A stretch of 64,000 bases of DNA from Micromonospora sediminicola (GTDB taxonomy: Bacteria > Actinomycetota > Actinomycetes > Mycobacteriales > Micromonosporaceae), in assembly GCF_900089585.1 (NCBI RefSeq), contig NZ_FLRH01000003.1, positions 496,001 through 560,000 of the forward strand. Reading direction: 5' to 3'. Below are positions 1-8,209 of this stretch, one piece after another. Within the stretch, counting starts at the first letter, position 1; each line of letters begins with the position of its first letter. The notes beneath the pieces are model-generated. The model worked only from the letters and a program-made list of their open reading frames with translations. It searched no databases and was not told the origin of the DNA. Made by a program: the position numbers and the translations under genes.

Positions 1-419
1 AGCCCGGCCACCGTGACCACGGTGGCCAGTGCCGGCACGCTCACCAGCGCGGCGGCGAGCAGGCCGGTGACCAGGGTGCGGCGGGAGAGCGGGAGCAGCG
101 CGAACCGGGCCGGGTCCAGCGTCTCGTCCACGCCGAAGAAGACGAGGGGCAGGAGCAGCCAGCCGAGCGTCAGCACGCCGCCGCCGAACGCGGCGGCCAT
201 CAGCGCGTACCGGGACTCGCCGGCCAGGCCCGGCGCGGCCAGCAGGAAGAACCCGACCCCGGCGAACCAGAGCCCGAACAGGACGCCCAGCACGAACAGC
301 GCGATCCGCCACGCCTGGCCGCGGAAGTTGTTGCCCAGCACCCGCAGCTTGAGCCGGACGAAGTGCCGGGGCGAGACGGCCCGGGCCGGCGGTTCGACGG
401 CGGTCACCGGGACAGCCAC
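1..419 (-). CDS. ABC transporter permease, N-terminal part (runs off left edge)
   Basis: Only about 139 N-terminal residues lie inside the window. I start it at a GTG (419) preceded by GGAG; this start overlaps the end of the ATPase gene by 16 bases, which implies translational coupling. The visible part has a basic cytoplasmic leader (PRHFVRLKLRVLGNN), then three hydrophobic stretches at roughly residues 39-62, 72-95 and 118-138. This fits the membrane subunit of the ABC exporter whose ATPase lies immediately upstream. The substrate cannot be told from this fragment. The pairing is clear, but the family is assigned mainly from context. Confidence 0.7.
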   Translation of the reverse strand, partial: MAVPVTAVEPPARAVSPRHFVRLKLRVLGNNFRGQAWRIALFVLGVLFGLWFAGVGFFLLAAPGLAGESRYALMAAAFGGGVLTLGWLLLPLVFFGVDETLDPARFALLPLSRRTLVTGLLAAALVSVPALATVVTVAG

Positions 420-1168
420 GACAACTCCTCACCGGTCGCGGTCCGGCCGCCGACCACCTCGACGAAGACCTCCTCCAGCGACCGGTCGCCGCGCACCTCG
501 CCCAGCGTGCCCACCCGCTTGATCCGGCCGTCGGCCAGGATGGCCACGTGGGAGCAGAGCCGCTCGACCACCTCCATCACGTGGCTGGAGAAGATCACCG
601 TGCCGCCACCGGTCACGTAGCGGTGCAGGATGTCCCGGATCAGCGCCGCCGACACCGGGTCGACGGCCTCGAACGGCTCGTCGAGCACCAGCAGGCGCGG
701 GCCGTGCAGCAGCGCGCAGGCCAGGCCGATCTTCTTCTTCATGCCGGCCGAGTAGTCGACCACCAGCGTGCGGCCGGCGTCGGAGAGCGCCAGCACGTCG
801 AGCAGCTCCGCCGCCCGCTGGTCGACCACCTTCGGGTCCATGCCCCGCAGCAGACCGTGGTACGCCAGCAGCTCCGCCCCGCTGAGCCGGTCGAAGAGGC
901 GGACCCCGTCCGGCATCACGCCGAGCAGGCTCTTGGCGCGTACCGGATCGGCCCAGACGTCGTACCCGAGCACCCGCGCCTCGCCGGCGTCGGGCCGCAG
1001 CAGGCCGACGGCCATGGAGAGGGTCGTGGTCTTGCCGGCCCCGTTCGGGCCGAGCAGGCCGTAGAACGAGCCGGTCGGCACGGCCAGGTCGACGCCCGCC
1101 ACCGCGACCTTGGTGTCGAACCGCTTGGCCAGGCCACGCAGGGAGAGCGCCGGGTGCTGATCGGTCAT
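404..1168 (-). CDS. ABC transporter ATP-binding protein
   Basis: About 254 residues, the usual size for a single ABC ATPase. Walker A GPNGAGKT is at residues 40-47, a divergent signature (YSAGMKKKIGLA) near 140-150, Walker B LLVLDEPFEAVDP near 159-171, and an H-loop (SSHVMEVVERL) follows. The ATG at 1168 is preferred over an upstream GTG because homology to ABC domains begins right after it. The ABC-2-type layout (ATPase then permease, overlapping) suggests an exporter, but the substrate is unknown. The signature has KKK where LSGGQ-type ATPases have a Q-containing motif, a variant common in ABC-2 exporters. Confidence 0.88.
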   Translation of the reverse strand: MTDQHPALSLRGLAKRFDTKVAVAGVDLAVPTGSFYGLLGPNGAGKTTTLSMAVGLLRPDAGEARVLGYDVWADPVRAKSLLGVMPDGVRLFDRLSGAELLAYHGLLRGMDPKVVDQRAAELLDVLALSDAGRTLVVDYSAGMKKKIGLACALLHGPRLLVLDEPFEAVDPVSAALIRDILHRYVTGGGTVIFSSHVMEVVERLCSHVAILADGRIKRVGTLGEVRGDRSLEEVFVEVVGGRTATGEELSWLSR

Positions 1169-1247
1169 GGTCCGACCGTAGCCCGCGCCGGCCACCGCGC
1201 AGTCCGGCCCGAGGACGATCTTCCCGTCATACCTGAGAGGGACCGCG

Positions 1248-2888
1248 CTACAGGCGCAGCGACTCCGGGGTGTGCAGGCGGAGCATGGTGGCGCCCACGT
1301 CCCGGGGCAGTCGTCGCCGGCTGGCCATGGAGACCACCACCATCACGGTGAACGCCAGCGGCACCGTCCACGCGGCCGGTTGGGTGGTCAGCGTCGCGGG
1401 CCAGCCGCTCAGCGGCGGGCCGAGCACGGTGAGCAGCACCGCGCCGATCGCCGCGCCGCCGCCGACCAGCACCCCGGCGGCGGCGCCCAGGTCGGTCAGG
1501 CCACGCCACCAGATGCCCAGCACCAGCAGCGGGCAGAAGCTCGACGCGGCCACCGCGAACGCCAACCCGACCACCTGGGAGACGTCCAGCCCGGATACGT
1601 TCAACGCGAGCACCGCCGGCACCCCGCCGGCGATCACCGTGGCGATCCGGAAGCCGCGTACCGAGCCCCGGCCCAGGACGTCCGTGGAGATCACCCCCGC
1701 CACGCTGGTGAGCAGGCCGGACGAGGTGGACAGGAAGGCCGCGAACGCGCCGGCGGCGACCAGCGCGGCGAGCAGCCGGCCGGTGGTGCCGTCGCCCAGC
1801 GCCGCGCCGGGCAGCAGCACCACCACCGCGTCGGTCTGCCCGGTGACCAGCAGCTGCGGGGTGTAGATCCGGCCCAGCACGCCGTAGATGGTGGGTAACA
1901 GGTAGAAGACGCCGACCAGGGCCAGCACCACCAACGTGGTGCGGCGCGCGGCGGCGCCGTCCGGATTGGTGTAGAAGCGCACCAGCACGTGCGGCAACCC
2001 CATGGTGCCGAGAAACGTGGCCAGGATCAGCGAGTACGTGGCGAACAGGCTCCGGTCGTCGTCGCCGGCGGTGTCCGGCAGCAGCCAGTCGACGGCGGCG
2101 GTCGCCGCGCCGGACACCTCGGGCACCGGGTCACCGGCGGCGAAGTCGAGGCGGTCGCCGGGGCGTACCTCCCGGACGTCGCCGTCGGGCAGGGTGAGCG
2201 TGGCGCGGTGCTCGACCACCACGGTGGTCGCGGTCCGGAACGTCGGCCCGTCGGGCGGGGCCACCGCCGGACGGGCGTCGGCCTGCCACTGCAAGGCCAG
2301 GAAGATCGCGGGTACGGCGAGCGCGGTGAGCTTCAACCAGTACTGGAAGGCCTGCACGAAGGTGATCGCCCGCATCCCGCCCAGCGCCACGTTCGCGGTG
2401 ACCACCACGGCGACCAGGAGCGCGCCGACGGCGTAGGGCGCGCCGGTCAGCGTGGCCAGGGTCAGTCCGGCGCCCTGCAACTGCGGCACCAGGTAGAGCC
2501 ACCCGATGAAGATCACGAAGACGGTGGCCAGGGTGCGCAGCCGGCGCGAGCCGAGCCGCACCTCGCAGAAGTCGGGCAGGGTGAACGCGCCGGACCGGCG
2601 CAGCGGCGCGGCCACGAACAGCAGCAGCGCCAGATAGCCGGCGGCGAAACCGACCGGGTACCAGAGCACGTCCACGCCGTACTTGAGGATCAGCCCGGCG
2701 ACGCCCAGGAAGCTGGCCGCGGACAGGTACTCGCCGCCGATCGCGGCGGCGTTCCAGGTGGGGCTGACCGCGCGGGAGGCGACCAGGAAGTCGGAGGTGG
2801 TGCGGGCCAGCCGCAGCCCGTAGAAGCCGATGCCGAGGGTCACCAGGGTGACCGCCACGATCGCCGGGACCACGTAGCCGTTGGACAT
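1248..2888 (-). CDS. Sodium:solute symporter family permease (ActP-like)
   Basis: About 546 residues with more than a dozen hydrophobic segments. The N-terminal run WNAAAIGGEYLSAASFLG is characteristic of the SSS family, especially cation/acetate symporters, and FATYSLILATFLGTMGLPH is conserved further on. A soluble insert around residues 230-300 rich in D, E and V sits between membrane segments. The ATG at 2888 shares its A with the stop of the upstream small membrane protein (TGATG), so the two are translationally coupled. That arrangement mirrors DUF485-ActP pairs. A monocarboxylate substrate is plausible but inferred from family resemblance. Confidence 0.85.
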   Translation of the reverse strand: MSNGYVVPAIVAVTLVTLGIGFYGLRLARTTSDFLVASRAVSPTWNAAAIGGEYLSAASFLGVAGLILKYGVDVLWYPVGFAAGYLALLLFVAAPLRRSGAFTLPDFCEVRLGSRRLRTLATVFVIFIGWLYLVPQLQGAGLTLATLTGAPYAVGALLVAVVVTANVALGGMRAITFVQAFQYWLKLTALAVPAIFLALQWQADARPAVAPPDGPTFRTATTVVVEHRATLTLPDGDVREVRPGDRLDFAAGDPVPEVSGAATAAVDWLLPDTAGDDDRSLFATYSLILATFLGTMGLPHVLVRFYTNPDGAAARRTTLVVLALVGVFYLLPTIYGVLGRIYTPQLLVTGQTDAVVVLLPGAALGDGTTGRLLAALVAAGAFAAFLSTSSGLLTSVAGVISTDVLGRGSVRGFRIATVIAGGVPAVLALNVSGLDVSQVVGLAFAVAASSFCPLLVLGIWWRGLTDLGAAAGVLVGGGAAIGAVLLTVLGPPLSGWPATLTTQPAAWTVPLAFTVMVVVSMASRRRLPRDVGATMLRLHTPESLRL

Positions 2889-3343
2889 CAGCGCTCCGGC
2901 CGGTGGACCAGGTCGACGAAGTCCTGCTCGTTGCGCTCGGCCAGCCGCACGTACGCCCACCCGACCACGATCAGGAACGGGAAGGCGGCCACGCCGAGCA
3001 GCAGCCACGGCAGGTTGACCCCGAGCACGGTGACCCGGCCGACCGACGGCGCGATGGCGAACAGCCAGGGCAGCCCGCCCAGCCCGATCAGCACCAGCAG
3101 GCTGAGCCGCAACGCGAGCGAGAGTTGGGCCCGCACGAGCCCCTGCACCAGCGTCTCGCCGACCCGGGTCTGCTGGGTCAGCTCGGAGCGGGTGCGGTCG
3201 GCCCGGCTGCCGGACCGGGACACCTCGGCCAGCACGATCCGGGTCCGCCGCGGCGGGTCGGCCGGTCGCGGCGGGCGCGGGCCGGGCACCGGGGTCGCCT
3301 CGACGGGCCGCCCCGGCCGACGCTCTTCCTCGGCTCCGGTCAC
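2888..3343 (-). CDS. Small two-helix membrane protein paired with the symporter
   Basis: About 151 residues. A charged, proline-rich N-terminal half is followed by two hydrophobic segments (around LSLLVLIGLGGLPWLFAI and LPWLLLGVAAFPFLIVVGW) and a charged tail. In position and topology it corresponds to the DUF485 partner of acetate/cation symporters, but the sequence is divergent, so I do not assign that family outright. The GTG at 3343 is chosen because codons further upstream run into the DnaA-box-like intergenic region. Its TGA overlaps the ATG of the symporter by one base. Confidence 0.7.
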   Translation of the reverse strand: MTGAEEERRPGRPVEATPVPGPRPPRPADPPRRTRIVLAEVSRSGSRADRTRSELTQQTRVGETLVQGLVRAQLSLALRLSLLVLIGLGGLPWLFAIAPSVGRVTVLGVNLPWLLLGVAAFPFLIVVGWAYVRLAERNEQDFVDLVHRPER

Positions 3344-3396
3344 CCCCGGCAGTCTCGCCTGCTCAGCCCGAATGTCAAGAGCACGCCGACCACGCC

Positions 3397-3469
3397 TGTG
3401 CACAACCTGTGGATAACGCTCCGGACCTGTGGACAAGCCGGTGGACGAGCGGGAAGTCGTTGTGGACCG
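3397..3469. promoter_or_regulatory. Cluster of DnaA-box-like 9-mers
   Basis: Four 9-mers in the same orientation lie in the spacer between the symporter operon and the sigma gene: TGTGCACAA (3397-3405), TGTGGATAA (3408-3416), TGTGGACAA (3428-3436) and TGTGGACCG (3461-3469). The second and third are the reverse complements of TTATCCACA and TTGTCCACA, the classic and actinobacterial DnaA boxes. The first three start 11 and 20 bases apart, close to whole helical turns. No dnaA, dnaN or AT-rich unwinding element is nearby, so a DnaA-responsive promoter or titration site is likelier than an origin. Confidence 0.5.
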
Positions 3470-3492
3470 GGAACCTTCCAACCGCCCCGTGA
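3470..3492 (+). promoter_or_regulatory. Possible ECF-type promoter of the sigma gene
   Basis: GGAAC at 3470-3474 resembles the -35 element used by ECF sigma factors, and CGTGA at 3488-3492 could serve as the -10. The spacer of 13 bases is shorter than the usual 15-17, which weakens the call. If real it would make the sigma gene autoregulated with a very short leader. Confidence 0.25.
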
Positions 3493-3513
3493 GTGGACAG
3501 GTGGGGAGAGGGG

Positions 3514-4041
3514 GTGACGGTGTCCGACGGTGATCTGATCGCGGAGCTCTACGCGGGGTCCTTCCGCCGGTTGGTGGTCCAGCTCTACGCGGTGACCGGT
3601 GACCTGAGCGAGGCCCAGGAGGCGGTCCAGGAGGCGTTCACCAAGGCGTTGGTCGCACCCGGGCGGTTCGCCCGGCTGGACAACCCGGAGGCGTGGCTGC
3701 GGCGGGTGGCGGTGAACGTCGCCCGGAGCCGGCACCGGCGGCGGCGGGTCCTCGACCGGCTGCTGCTCCGGATCGGTCCCCCGCCCGCCGTCGCCGACCG
3801 GTCGCCGGAACACCTGGCCCTGCTGACCGCCATGCGGGATCTGCCCGAGGGGCAACGGACCGCGCTGGCGCTGCACTACCTGGTCGACCTGCCGGTGGAC
3901 GAGATCGCCGCGACTCTCGGCGTCTCCGCCGGCACGGTGAAGTCGCGGCTCTCCCGGGGGCGGCAGGCCCTCGCCGCGCTGCTCACCGAGCCCCACGTCA
4001 CCGGCGGCGCCGGCCAAGGGAGGATCGATGTCCGATCGTGA
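3514..4041 (+). CDS. ECF RNA polymerase sigma factor
   Basis: About 175 residues, normal for an ECF sigma factor. Region 2 runs from about residue 8 to 72 (ELYAGSFRRLVVQLYAV through WLRRVAVNVARSRHRRRR). Region 4 covers the C-terminal third, with the helix-turn-helix PVDEIAATLGVSAGTVKSRL. There is no long C-terminal SnoaL extension. Two GTG starts (3514 and 3520) fit the strong GGGGAGAGGGG Shine-Dalgarno; I list the upstream one. The stop overlaps the start of the next gene by 14 bases. A downstream membrane protein in this arrangement normally restrains or senses for the sigma factor, but no zinc-binding anti-sigma motif is present. Confidence 0.9.
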   Translation: MTVSDGDLIAELYAGSFRRLVVQLYAVTGDLSEAQEAVQEAFTKALVAPGRFARLDNPEAWLRRVAVNVARSRHRRRRVLDRLLLRIGPPPAVADRSPEHLALLTAMRDLPEGQRTALALHYLVDLPVDEIAATLGVSAGTVKSRLSRGRQALAALLTEPHVTGGAGQGRIDVRS

Positions 4042-5212
4042 GTTCTCCGGCTTCGAGGTCGAGACGATCGCCGACGCCGTCCGTCAGCCGCCGCTGCACG
4101 AGCTGCGTGCCGTGGCACGTTCCCGTCGCCGTCGATCGGCCGCCCTGGGGTCGGCCGCCCTGGCCCTGCTGCTGGCCGTGGTCGTCGCACCGGTGGCCGC
4201 GCACCCCGAGCGATTCGGGTCGCCGAGCCGGCCCGTCCCGTCACCCGAGCGGGTGCTGCCGGGCATGCCCGGCGACTTCACGCTCACCGGTCCGGAGTCC
4301 GGCGTCGACGTACGCGTCGAGCCCTGTGTGCTCCGCTTCGCCCGGACCATCGACCGGGGGCGGACCTGGACCGACTGGGACGAGGCGCGGTACGAGGCCG
4401 ACGACTGCGGGCCCGGCTCCACCCTGGAGTACTCGGTACTCGGCGACGGTACCTATCTGGTGCGCGACGGTCTGCGCCGTCTCTCCACCGACTACGGCCG
4501 CACCTGGCAGGACGCGGAGCGGGCGATCATCCCGGTGCGGGCGTTCCCCGCGAACACCCGCCCGGTGCACTGCCAATTCATCTGTCCGGCGATCGACGAA
4601 CCACTGGCGGTGGACCCGTCCACCGGTCTTGTCTACCGGCTCAGTGGAACGCCACCGTCGCCGCTCCAGCTCGCCAGCCTCTATCCCGCGTCGGACGGCA
4701 GCATCTGGACCACGTACGACCCCGGCCGCGGCACGGTCGCCGCCCGCAGCACCGACCGGGGGGCGACCTGGAAAACCTGGAGCCCGGCGGCGGGTCGGAG
4801 TGTGCTGGCGCTCGTGGGTGTCGACAGTCAGGAGGGCTACCAGGTCGTGTCCGGCCCGGACGGCGAGGTGGCACTGGAGCGGACCACCGACGGAGGGACG
4901 ACCTGGTCGACCACCGGGACCAGCCTGGGGAGAGGGCTCCAGTGGGACCTGACGGTGGGCGCGGACGGATCCCTGCTGGTCGTCACGCAGTCCGGTCCGG
5001 AGGGCAACCGGACGACGAAGATCCTGGTCAGCCGGGATGACGGACGGAGCTTCACGACGACCTACGACGACGGCATGCCGGTCGCGTCGGTGAGTGTCGC
5101 CCCCGGCTACGCCTGGCTCTTCAGCCCGGGTGGCCCGCGCGGCGAGGCGGATCACCTGTTGCTGACCCGGGACGGGCGTACCTGGGACCGGTTCCTGCTG
5201 GCGTCCCCCTGA
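4028..5212 (+). CDS. Membrane-anchored Asp-box (BNR) beta-propeller protein, putative sigma partner
   Basis: 394 residues starting at ATG 4028 after AAGGGAGG, overlapping the sigma gene. Residues 1-38 are cytoplasmic and basic (ending RSRRRR), one membrane helix follows at about 39-58, and the rest is extracellular. That part carries repeated Asp-box motifs of the S/T-x-D-x-G-x-T-W type: TIDRGRTW, STDYGRTW, STDRGATW, TTDGGTTW and SRDDGRSF, with a degenerate TRDGRTW near the end, as in sialidase or Vps10-like propellers. Sialidase catalytic residues are not evident, so a sensing or binding role is more likely than hydrolysis. It is probably the regulator of the sigma factor, by gene overlap only. 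Confidence 0.75.
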   Translation: MSDREFSGFEVETIADAVRQPPLHELRAVARSRRRRSAALGSAALALLLAVVVAPVAAHPERFGSPSRPVPSPERVLPGMPGDFTLTGPESGVDVRVEPCVLRFARTIDRGRTWTDWDEARYEADDCGPGSTLEYSVLGDGTYLVRDGLRRLSTDYGRTWQDAERAIIPVRAFPANTRPVHCQFICPAIDEPLAVDPSTGLVYRLSGTPPSPLQLASLYPASDGSIWTTYDPGRGTVAARSTDRGATWKTWSPAAGRSVLALVGVDSQEGYQVVSGPDGEVALERTTDGGTTWSTTGTSLGRGLQWDLTVGADGSLLVVTQSGPEGNRTTKILVSRDDGRSFTTTYDDGMPVASVSVAPGYAWLFSPGGPRGEADHLLLTRDGRTWDRFLLASP

Positions 5213-5216
5213 GCCG

Positions 5217-5252
5217 CCGCGAGGGCCGGTCCCACCGGACCGGCCCTCGCGG
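5217..5252. terminator. Bidirectional intrinsic terminator
   Basis: Perfect 16-bp inverted repeat (CCGCGAGGGCCGGTCC and its complement) around a 4-base CACC loop. It lies between the convergent ends of the propeller gene and the secreted repeat protein. No U-tract follows, as is usual in high-GC actinobacteria. Confidence 0.85.
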
Positions 5253-5264
5253 AGGTCGTCCGGA

Positions 5265-7349
5265 TCAGCTGGTCGGGACCACCAGGTCCGCGGTGAGCGT
5301 GCCGGTGGCCGGCACGACGAACAGCCCCAGCTTGCGGGTGCCGTCCGCGCCGGTCACCAGGTAGCGGCCGGAGTAGTCCTGGTCGGCGAGCCTGACGTCG
5401 TAGGTGAAGTAGACGCGCTGCTTGCCGGTGACCCGCATGGTGAACCGCCCGTCGGACATCCAGCCGGCGCCGGCGATGTCGCCGGTGTCGGCGCTGCGGG
5501 CGATGACCCAGCCGCTGGTGAACGGTGCGCCGTCCGGGTCGGTGAACGTGCCGGTCACCGTGGTGCCCGCCCGCATGGTGGTGTCGTGGGTCGCCGTGCC
5601 GCCGGCGGTCACCGTCACCGGCGTGGCGGTGTAGCGGCTGACCGCGTCACCGGACCAGTGGGGGGCGTACGGGTGGGCGCCGAACACCACCGGCCAGTCG
5701 TACGGGCCGAGCCGGTCGAGCGTGTACCGGCCCTGCTCGTCGGTGGTGGCATCGTTGACACCCACACCGGGGTGACCGGTCAGCACCGAGACGTCGACCG
5801 AGTTCGCCGGCTTGCCCGTGGCCGCGTCCGTGACCGTGCCGGTGATCCGGCCGGCCGGATCGAGCCGGACCTGCGGCCCGGCCGTCACCGTGCCGACGGT
5901 CGCGGCGACGGTGGCGGCCTGCCGCTCGTCACCGGTGCCGCCCTCGGCGCCCACCCACTGCCGGCCGTAGGAGGTCTGGCCCGGGTCGGCGAAGAGCCGG
6001 TAGGTGCCGGCGGCCAGCGGACCCACCCGGATCCGACCGGCCTGGTCGCTGCAGTTGCCGTGCCCGTCCACCAGCCTGGCCTGCTTGGGCAGGAAGGCGT
6101 CGAGGCAGACGTCGGCCACCGGCCGCCCGGTGGCCCGGTCGACGATGGTGGTGCTGATGGCCGCGCCCGGCCGCAGCTTCGGAGCGACCTCGGTGGTCTG
6201 GCCGGCCACCACCTTCACGCCGGTGAGCTGGCGGGCGAAGTGCAGGCCGTCGGGTGAGTGGAGGTAGAGGTCGTGCCGGCCCTGCGGCAGGCCGGTGAGG
6301 GTGACGACGCCGGTGCCTCCGCTGCACGTCTCGTCCGAGTTGACGCAGAAGTCGGCCACCGGGGCGCCGCTGACCGAGTCGACGGCGCGGATCCGCACGG
6401 ATCCGGTACCGACCAGCGCGTCGGTGATCCGGGTCCGCTGGCCGCCCCGCACCACCACCAGGTTCGCGTCGGTGTAGTCGAGCTTGCCGCGGTAGTACTG
6501 CGTCCGGTCGCCGGCCTCGAAGCGCACCTTGTAGGAGCCGGCCAGCAGCGCCGGGACGGTGAAGGTGCCGTCGGCCCCGGTCTGGGTGTCGACCCCGCCG
6601 TACATGTTGGCGGTGTTCACCGCGACCTGGGCGGAGGCGAGCGGCTCGCCGGCCGCGGTGGTGAAACGGCCGGTGAGGCTGCCGGTGGGCAGCACCGTCT
6701 CGTCGACGACGGTCTCCTCGTCGGCGGTCACCCGGTAACGGCCGGCGTCGACCTCGTCGAGCTTCCCGGGGACGTACTGGGTCTGGTAGGAGCCCTCGAT
6801 CGGCCGGAAGGAGAGGGTGTAGCTGCCGGGGACGGCGGCGATCCGGAAGCGGCCGTCCTCGTCGGTCGACCCGTAGGCGTGCTCCGAGTTCTCGGACTCG
6901 TCGGCGAAGACGCTCAGCCAGGCGACGGGTGCGCCGGCGGCGTCGGTGATCCGCCCGGTGAGCAGCCCGGTGGCGCGGAGCTGGTCGTCGGCGGTGACGC
7001 TCTCGCCGCTGCCGACCGTCACCGGGTCGGCGTCCCAGATCATGGCCTTCTGCCGGTAGTACTGGTCGGGGCGGTCGACCGGGTGGAAGCCGACGATGTA
7101 GCGACCGGCGTCCAGACCACCGACCGACCAGCGGCCGTCGTCGTCGGTGGTGGTCCAGCCCGCCGTGGCGTAGCTGTCGGCGTCGAACACCTCGACCTGG
7201 GCATCGGCCGCACCGGCGCCGGCGCTTGTGGTCAGTCGTCCGCTGACCGTGCTGGTCTCCGCGGCCTGCGCCGGGGTGACCCCGGGCAGGACCAGGAGGC
7301 CGGTGACGACGGCCGCCGCGGCGGCACGACGTGCGAGGGCAAAACGCAT
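5265..7349 (-). CDS. Secreted protein of tandem carboxypeptidase-regulatory-like (beta-sandwich) domains
   Basis: 694 residues. A Sec signal peptide (MRFALARRAAAAAVVTGLL..., cleavage after AQA near residue 29) precedes about six or seven repeats of 80-110 residues. Each has the pattern G-x-V/L-T-D-A-A-G-x-P-V...T-D-E-D-G-R-F-x-I/V-x-x-L-P/A-G-x-Y, typical of CarboxypepD_reg or CNA-B-like folds. No catalytic domain, sortase motif or C-terminal anchor is seen. It is probably an extracellular structural or adhesive protein. It is monocistronic and bounded by a strong terminator. Family assignment by repeat pattern is confident; function is not. Confidence 0.8.
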   Translation of the reverse strand: MRFALARRAAAAAVVTGLLVLPGVTPAQAAETSTVSGRLTTSAGAGAADAQVEVFDADSYATAGWTTTDDDGRWSVGGLDAGRYIVGFHPVDRPDQYYRQKAMIWDADPVTVGSGESVTADDQLRATGLLTGRITDAAGAPVAWLSVFADESENSEHAYGSTDEDGRFRIAAVPGSYTLSFRPIEGSYQTQYVPGKLDEVDAGRYRVTADEETVVDETVLPTGSLTGRFTTAAGEPLASAQVAVNTANMYGGVDTQTGADGTFTVPALLAGSYKVRFEAGDRTQYYRGKLDYTDANLVVVRGGQRTRITDALVGTGSVRIRAVDSVSGAPVADFCVNSDETCSGGTGVVTLTGLPQGRHDLYLHSPDGLHFARQLTGVKVVAGQTTEVAPKLRPGAAISTTIVDRATGRPVADVCLDAFLPKQARLVDGHGNCSDQAGRIRVGPLAAGTYRLFADPGQTSYGRQWVGAEGGTGDERQAATVAATVGTVTAGPQVRLDPAGRITGTVTDAATGKPANSVDVSVLTGHPGVGVNDATTDEQGRYTLDRLGPYDWPVVFGAHPYAPHWSGDAVSRYTATPVTVTAGGTATHDTTMRAGTTVTGTFTDPDGAPFTSGWVIARSADTGDIAGAGWMSDGRFTMRVTGKQRVYFTYDVRLADQDYSGRYLVTGADGTRKLGLFVVPATGTLTADLVVPTS

Positions 7350-7497
7350 CTGCGTCCCAACGTGAGAGTGGTCGGGGCGACCCCACGCAGGCTCCGCCCA
7401 CGCCGCCCCCCGCGCCCCGTCCGGGATCGGCTCGGAAAGGATAGCGACAAGGTGTGACAGGCATCGATCAGCCGTACCGGCGGGATCGACTGTGGAC

Positions 7498-8160
7498 TCA
7501 CTCCAGGCCGACCCGGACCGGGTGGGCGGTGGCGGAGCCGAGCCAGGTGTGCGGGTTGCCGAACCAGCACCAGCCGAGCTTCGGCGCGCCCTGGCTGATC
7601 CAGAGCGCCGGCACCCGCTTGTCGCCGCAGCGCGAACCGACCAGCGAGAAGCACCGGTTGCTGGCCAGCGCCTGCGGGCGCAGGGTGACGAGGGCCAGTC
7701 CCTCGTCGATGGTGATCGGCAGCCGGCCCTTCGCGGTCATGTCCTCCAGCGCGGCCGACGGTGTCTGGTTCCGGTACTCCTCGCCGCGGTCCACGTCGAA
7801 GAGCAGGTACGCCGGCCCGGGCGGCACCTCCAGCTCCTTGATCGGGTGGAACGTGGGCAGGTCGTCGGCGGGAAAGTTCCGGTCCAGCACGCCGGGCTTG
7901 CGTCGGCCGGCGAGCGTGGTGAGCGCGATCCGCTCCGGGACCGGCGTCAGCTCCCGCGTGGTCACCAGCAGGAACGGCGCTCGCGCGTCGGTGGGGGCGG
8001 CCAACCCGACGGCGCCGGCGACCGCCGCGTCGCGCAGCGGGCTGAGCAGGGTGCGGAACGCCTCCTCGGCGCGCCCGGCGAGGGCCGGGTAACCGAGCCG
8101 GACCAGGTGGTCGAGCTGGCGGTCGAATTCGGCGCCCGGGTCGAAGCGGTCGTCGGTCAT
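7498..8160 (-). CDS. DUF5701 family protein
   Basis: 220 residues starting at ATG 8160 after GGAGAGGGC. The N-terminal FDRQLDHLVRLGYPALAG and the C-terminal LGWCWFGNPHTWLGSATA with surrounding text match what I recall of the actinobacterial DUF5701 family, whose function is unknown. It is soluble, with no signal or membrane segment. The C-terminal half contains three cysteines (RCFSLVGSRCGDK and GWCWFG). A short perfect dyad lies upstream at 8189-8201. It stands alone, without an obvious operon partner. Confidence 0.7.
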   Translation of the reverse strand: MTDDRFDPGAEFDRQLDHLVRLGYPALAGRAEEAFRTLLSPLRDAAVAGAVGLAAPTDARAPFLLVTTRELTPVPERIALTTLAGRRKPGVLDRNFPADDLPTFHPIKELEVPPGPAYLLFDVDRGEEYRNQTPSAALEDMTAKGRLPITIDEGLALVTLRPQALASNRCFSLVGSRCGDKRVPALWISQGAPKLGWCWFGNPHTWLGSATAHPVRVGLE

Positions 8161-8188
8161 GCCCTCTCCGCTCTCTCGTACCGTCTGC

Positions 8189-8201
8189 CGTACATTGTAC
8201 G
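8189..8201. promoter_or_regulatory. 13-bp dyad, possible operator
   Basis: CGTACA-T-TGTACG is a perfect inverted repeat with a single central base. It lies 29 bases upstream of the DUF5701 start and immediately after the end of the response-regulator gene. It is AT-richer than its surroundings. Its regulator is unknown. Confidence 0.35.
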
Positions 8202-8209
8202 TCAGGGCG

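Noticed and set aside
3397..3469. Chromosomal replication origin
   Set aside because: No dnaA, dnaN, parAB or AT-rich unwinding region is nearby, and three to four boxes are too few for an actinobacterial oriC.
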